A stretch of DNA of 9,306 bases from an uncultured Bacillota bacterium (GTDB taxonomy: Bacteria > Bacillota_I > Bacilli_A > RFN20 > CAG-631), in contig CAJJXN010000058.1 in assembly GCA_905197115.1 (NCBI GenBank), positions 1 through 9,306 on the forward strand, read 5' to 3'. Numbering within the stretch: the stretch's first letter is position 1; each line of letters starts with the position of its first letter. The position numbers were made by a program, and so were the translations under genes. This document shows positions 6,888-9,306 of the stretch, piece by piece. The notes under the pieces were generated by a model. The model was not told where the DNA came from. It was given only the letters and a program-made list of their open reading frames with translations, and ran no database searches.

Positions 6888-6987
6888 AGTTTCAACTCCT
6901 TTTTGTTATTTTTTGTTAAAAACAATTGAAATATACGATTTTCTTTTTAAAAAATACACATACTAAAAAAGAAATAAGGTGTAAAAA
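6888..6987. promoter_or_regulatory. Divergent Ku/LigD promoter region
   Basis: These 100 bases separate the two divergent NHEJ genes. For Ku (minus) AAGGAG lies at 6896-6901 and a -10-like TATATT at 6930-6935, with a poor -35. For LigD (plus) the ribosome site is AAGGTG (6976-6981), 6 bases from the ATG. CATACTA (6959-6965) is the best-placed -10-like element. TTGAAA (6926-6931) resembles a -35, but the only hexamer at suitable spacing is AAAAAT (6950-6955). No clear operator dyad is visible. Promoter calls are tentative; the ribosome sites are solid. Confidence 0.5.
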
Positions 6988-9306
6988 ATGAATAAAAAAC
7001 TAGCAAAGTATCAAGCAAAAAGAAATTTTAATAAAACTACAGAACCTACCGGTAAAAAAGTTCAAAAATTATCTACTAAGAAAAAAATATTTTCAGTTCA
7101 ATATCACGTGGCACGTCGACCACATTATGACTTTCGTTTACAATGGGAGGATGTTCTCATTAGTTTTGCCATTCCTAAAGGTCCATCATTTAATCCAAAA
7201 GATAAACGTCTAGCCGTACATGTAGAAGATCATCCACTTGATTATGCATATTTTGAGGGAAGTATTCCTAAAGGAGAATATGGTGGAGGAACCGTTATGC
7301 TTTGGGATGAAGGGGAATGGATAATTGAAGGCGATTTTAAAAAGTCATTTGAGGCAGGAACACTTAAATTTACTTTAAATGGACAACGTTTAAAAGGAAA
7401 ATGGACTTTGATTCGCTTAAAAGAGGAAAGTAATCAAGATAATTGGCTCTTAATTAAAGAAAAAGATGCATATATAAAAAAAACAAGTGGAATTGCCCGT
7501 TTTAAACGAAGTATTAAATCTAATTTAACAATTGAAGAAATTGCAAAAAAGGATTCTCGTAAAAATCCTTTTACAAATTTTGATATTCAATTAGCAAAAC
7601 TTGTAGAAGAATTACCAAAAGATGACTCAAATTGGCTTTATGAAGTTAAGTATGATGGTTATCGAATTCTTGCAATTATTGAAAATAATAATGTTAAATT
7701 AATAACTCGAAATCATCTTGATATTACCGATAAATTCAATGAAATTGCCAATTCTCTTAAAATATTAAGTCAAGGAAAGTCAATGATATTAGATGGCGAA
7801 ATTGTCATCTTTGATAAAAATGGAAAGTCCAGTTTTCAAGAACTTCAAAATTACATCAAAAAGAAAAATAATGAATCCTTATCTTATATGATTTTTGATC
7901 TTTTATCTTATGATGGAATAGATTTAAGAGAAACTCCCTTAATTGAAAGAAAAAAGAAACTAGAAACCATCTTATCAAATCCACCGATAGGAATTCACTA
8001 TTGTCAGCATATTTTAAATAAAGGCAAACAATTTTACAAAGAAGCAAAGAAATTAGATTTAGAAGGAATTATCGGAAAAAAAATAGATTCCACCTACACT
8101 GGTGGTCGAAATGGTGATTGGATCAAATTAAAATTTCGTAAAGGACAAGAATTTATTATTGGTGGATATCTTGTGTCTGAAAAAAGAGAAATTCAATCGT
8201 TGTTGTTAGGTGTTTTAAAAAGCAAGAAATTACAATATGTTGGAAAAGTAGGAACCGGGTTGTCCACTTCAAACATTGCTGAATTAAAATCTAAATTTGC
8301 TTCATTAGAAAGAAAAACATCACCATTTAATGAAAAATTACCGATAAAAAGCGATGATATTAAATGGTTAAGTCCTAAACTAATTGCTGAAGTTGAATTC
8401 ACTGAATTCACTAAAGATAATTTGTTGAGACAAGCAAGTTTTAAAGGATTACGAATTGATAAAACCACAAAAGAAGTAAAAATCGAAAAGGATGATTCTT
8501 TAAAGATTACAAATCCTCAACGAATTATTTATAAAAATTTAAATATCACGAAACAAGATGTAATAAATTATTACAAAGATATATCAAGTTATATGCTCCC
8601 TTATTTAAATCAAAGAATAGTCAGTGTGATTCGTTGTCATAACGGAATTCAAAAATCTTGTTTTTTCAAGAAACATCCAACGCAAGAGCATGAAGGAATT
8701 GTCGTGCAAGAAATTAAAAATAGTAAAGGTGAAAACGAAAATTATTTTTATATTGAAAATGAAAATGGATTAATTTATGAAGTACAACTAGGCAGCTTAG
8801 AATTTCACATTTGGGGAAGTCAAGTTCATCAACTTGATTCTCCTAACTTAATGGTTTTTGATTTAGATCCAGATGAAAAAATGAGTTTAAATCAAATTCG
8901 TCAAGGAGTAAAGGACTTAAAATCTGTTTTAGATCAATTATCTTTAAAATCATTTTTAAAAACAAGTGGTGGCAAAGGTTATCATGTAGTTGTCCCAATA
9001 CAAACAAAAATTTCATGGGAACAGTTCAAGTCAATTGCCAAGCAAATTGCCATATATATGGAAGAAAAATGGCCTGATAAATATACAAGTAATATGCGTA
9101 AAAATCAAAGAAAAGGAAAAATCTTTATTGATTGGGTGAGAAATACAAAAGGAGCCACTAGTGTTGCGCCTTATTCTTTACGTGCTAGACCAAAGGCAAG
9201 TGTTTCTATGCCTATTTCTTATAACGAGTTAGATAAAATTGCACCCGATGAAATCACACTCTTTGATGCAATTAAACGTGTAAAGAAAAAAAATCCTTGG
9301 AAAGAT
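6988..9306 (+). CDS. ligD: LigD, multifunctional NHEJ ATP-dependent DNA ligase (PE-LIG-POL), C-terminal end cut by window
   Basis: LigD trims, fills in and seals double-strand breaks held by Ku. 773 codons are visible with no stop. The start is secure: the N-terminus (LAKYQAKRNFNKTTEP) matches the family and the next Met is residue 104. Residues about 30-165 are the 3'-phosphoesterase: H40, H46, D48, R50 (HYDFRL), H82 and Y86 (DHPLDY) match the known active-site set. Residues about 195-495 are the ligase: adenylated K221 in VKYDGYR, then LDGEIVIFD (268-276), EGIIGKK (359-365), WIKLKF (378-383), and an OB domain. Residues about 505 to the end are the primase-like polymerase: CFFKKHP (558-564), HIWGS (607-611), metal-binding D625 and D627 (FDLDPDE), SGGKGYH (660-666) and a third acidic residue D715 (FIDW). 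The sequence stops at NPWKD, close to the usual C-terminus. All three domains look intact. Confidence 0.96.
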   Translation, partial: MNKKLAKYQAKRNFNKTTEPTGKKVQKLSTKKKIFSVQYHVARRPHYDFRLQWEDVLISFAIPKGPSFNPKDKRLAVHVEDHPLDYAYFEGSIPKGEYGGGTVMLWDEGEWIIEGDFKKSFEAGTLKFTLNGQRLKGKWTLIRLKEESNQDNWLLIKEKDAYIKKTSGIARFKRSIKSNLTIEEIAKKDSRKNPFTNFDIQLAKLVEELPKDDSNWLYEVKYDGYRILAIIENNNVKLITRNHLDITDKFNEIANSLKILSQGKSMILDGEIVIFDKNGKSSFQELQNYIKKKNNESLSYMIFDLLSYDGIDLRETPLIERKKKLETILSNPPIGIHYCQHILNKGKQFYKEAKKLDLEGIIGKKIDSTYTGGRNGDWIKLKFRKGQEFIIGGYLVSEKREIQSLLLGVLKSKKLQYVGKVGTGLSTSNIAELKSKFASLERKTSPFNEKLPIKSDDIKWLSPKLIAEVEFTEFTKDNLLRQASFKGLRIDKTTKEVKIEKDDSLKITNPQRIIYKNLNITKQDVINYYKDISSYMLPYLNQRIVSVIRCHNGIQKSCFFKKHPTQEHEGIVVQEIKNSKGENENYFYIENENGLIYEVQLGSLEFHIWGSQVHQLDSPNLMVFDLDPDEKMSLNQIRQGVKDLKSVLDQLSLKSFLKTSGGKGYHVVVPIQTKISWEQFKSIAKQIAIYMEEKWPDKYTSNMRKNQRKGKIFIDWVRNTKGATSVAPYSLRARPKASVSMPISYNELDKIAPDEITLFDAIKRVKKKNPWKD

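Noticed and set aside
6975..7298. Alternative downstream start for LigD
   Set aside because: The next Met is residue 104, inside the phosphoesterase domain. Residues 1-50 match the family N-terminus and the AAGGTG ribosome site fits the first ATG.
8395..8412. Tandem GAATTCACT GAATTCACT in ligD
   Set aside because: It encodes VEFTEFT, which fits the normal conserved V-E-F-x-E-x-T region of the ligase, so it is a coincidence of codon choice, not an expansion.
8193..8468. Minus-strand 91-codon open frame
   Set aside because: It is antisense to the ligase/OB region of ligD, which has conserved residues in its own frame. The same reasoning removes the small frames at 704-904, 3717-3911 and 7856-8047.

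Overview
The window is very AT-rich, with A/T-ending codons and strong AAGGAG-type ribosome binding sites. TGA is used as a stop (the 2676-5954 gene ends in TGA) and tryptophan is always TGG. This points to a low-GC Gram-positive lineage (Bacillota, or a Mollicutes relative keeping the standard code) rather than a code-4 mycoplasma. The surface protein that is complete here ends in a membrane anchor with no LPXTG motif, which fits a wall-poor or sortase-independent envelope. I cannot name a species.

Layout. Positions 1-2510 (minus) hold the N-terminal 836 codons of a large secreted protein that runs off the left edge. It has a signal peptide, a long mostly helical region, an InlB/Listeria-Bacteroides-type repeat and an Ig-like domain. 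Positions 2676-5954 (minus) encode a complete 1092-residue membrane-anchored surface protein. Positions 6060-6887 (minus) encode bacterial Ku. From 6988 to the right edge (plus) lies LigD, complete through its phosphoesterase and ligase domains and nearly complete through its polymerase domain. Ku and LigD diverge from a 100-bp intergenic region and together form the two-component bacterial NHEJ double-strand-break repair system. The gaps between genes are short (about 100-165 bp) and hold candidate promoters, ribosome binding sites and inverted repeats. I see no RNA genes, insertion sequences or CRISPR arrays.

The most interesting signal is inside the 1092-residue protein. Six consecutive 17-residue units, each with Tyr at positions 1, 8 and 15 and Leu at 2, form a long predicted helix (residues 194-295). 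About 200 residues later comes a proline tract with a roughly 9-residue period, PxxPxxVx(hydrophobic), also about six units (residues 504-566). The order helix, globular domain, proline helix is that of streptococcal antigen I/II, where an alpha-helical A region and a polyproline-II P region wrap together into a stalk displaying the V domain at its tip. The repeat numbers and estimated lengths match, so I propose a Tyr/Pro version of that stalk in an unrelated-looking surface protein.
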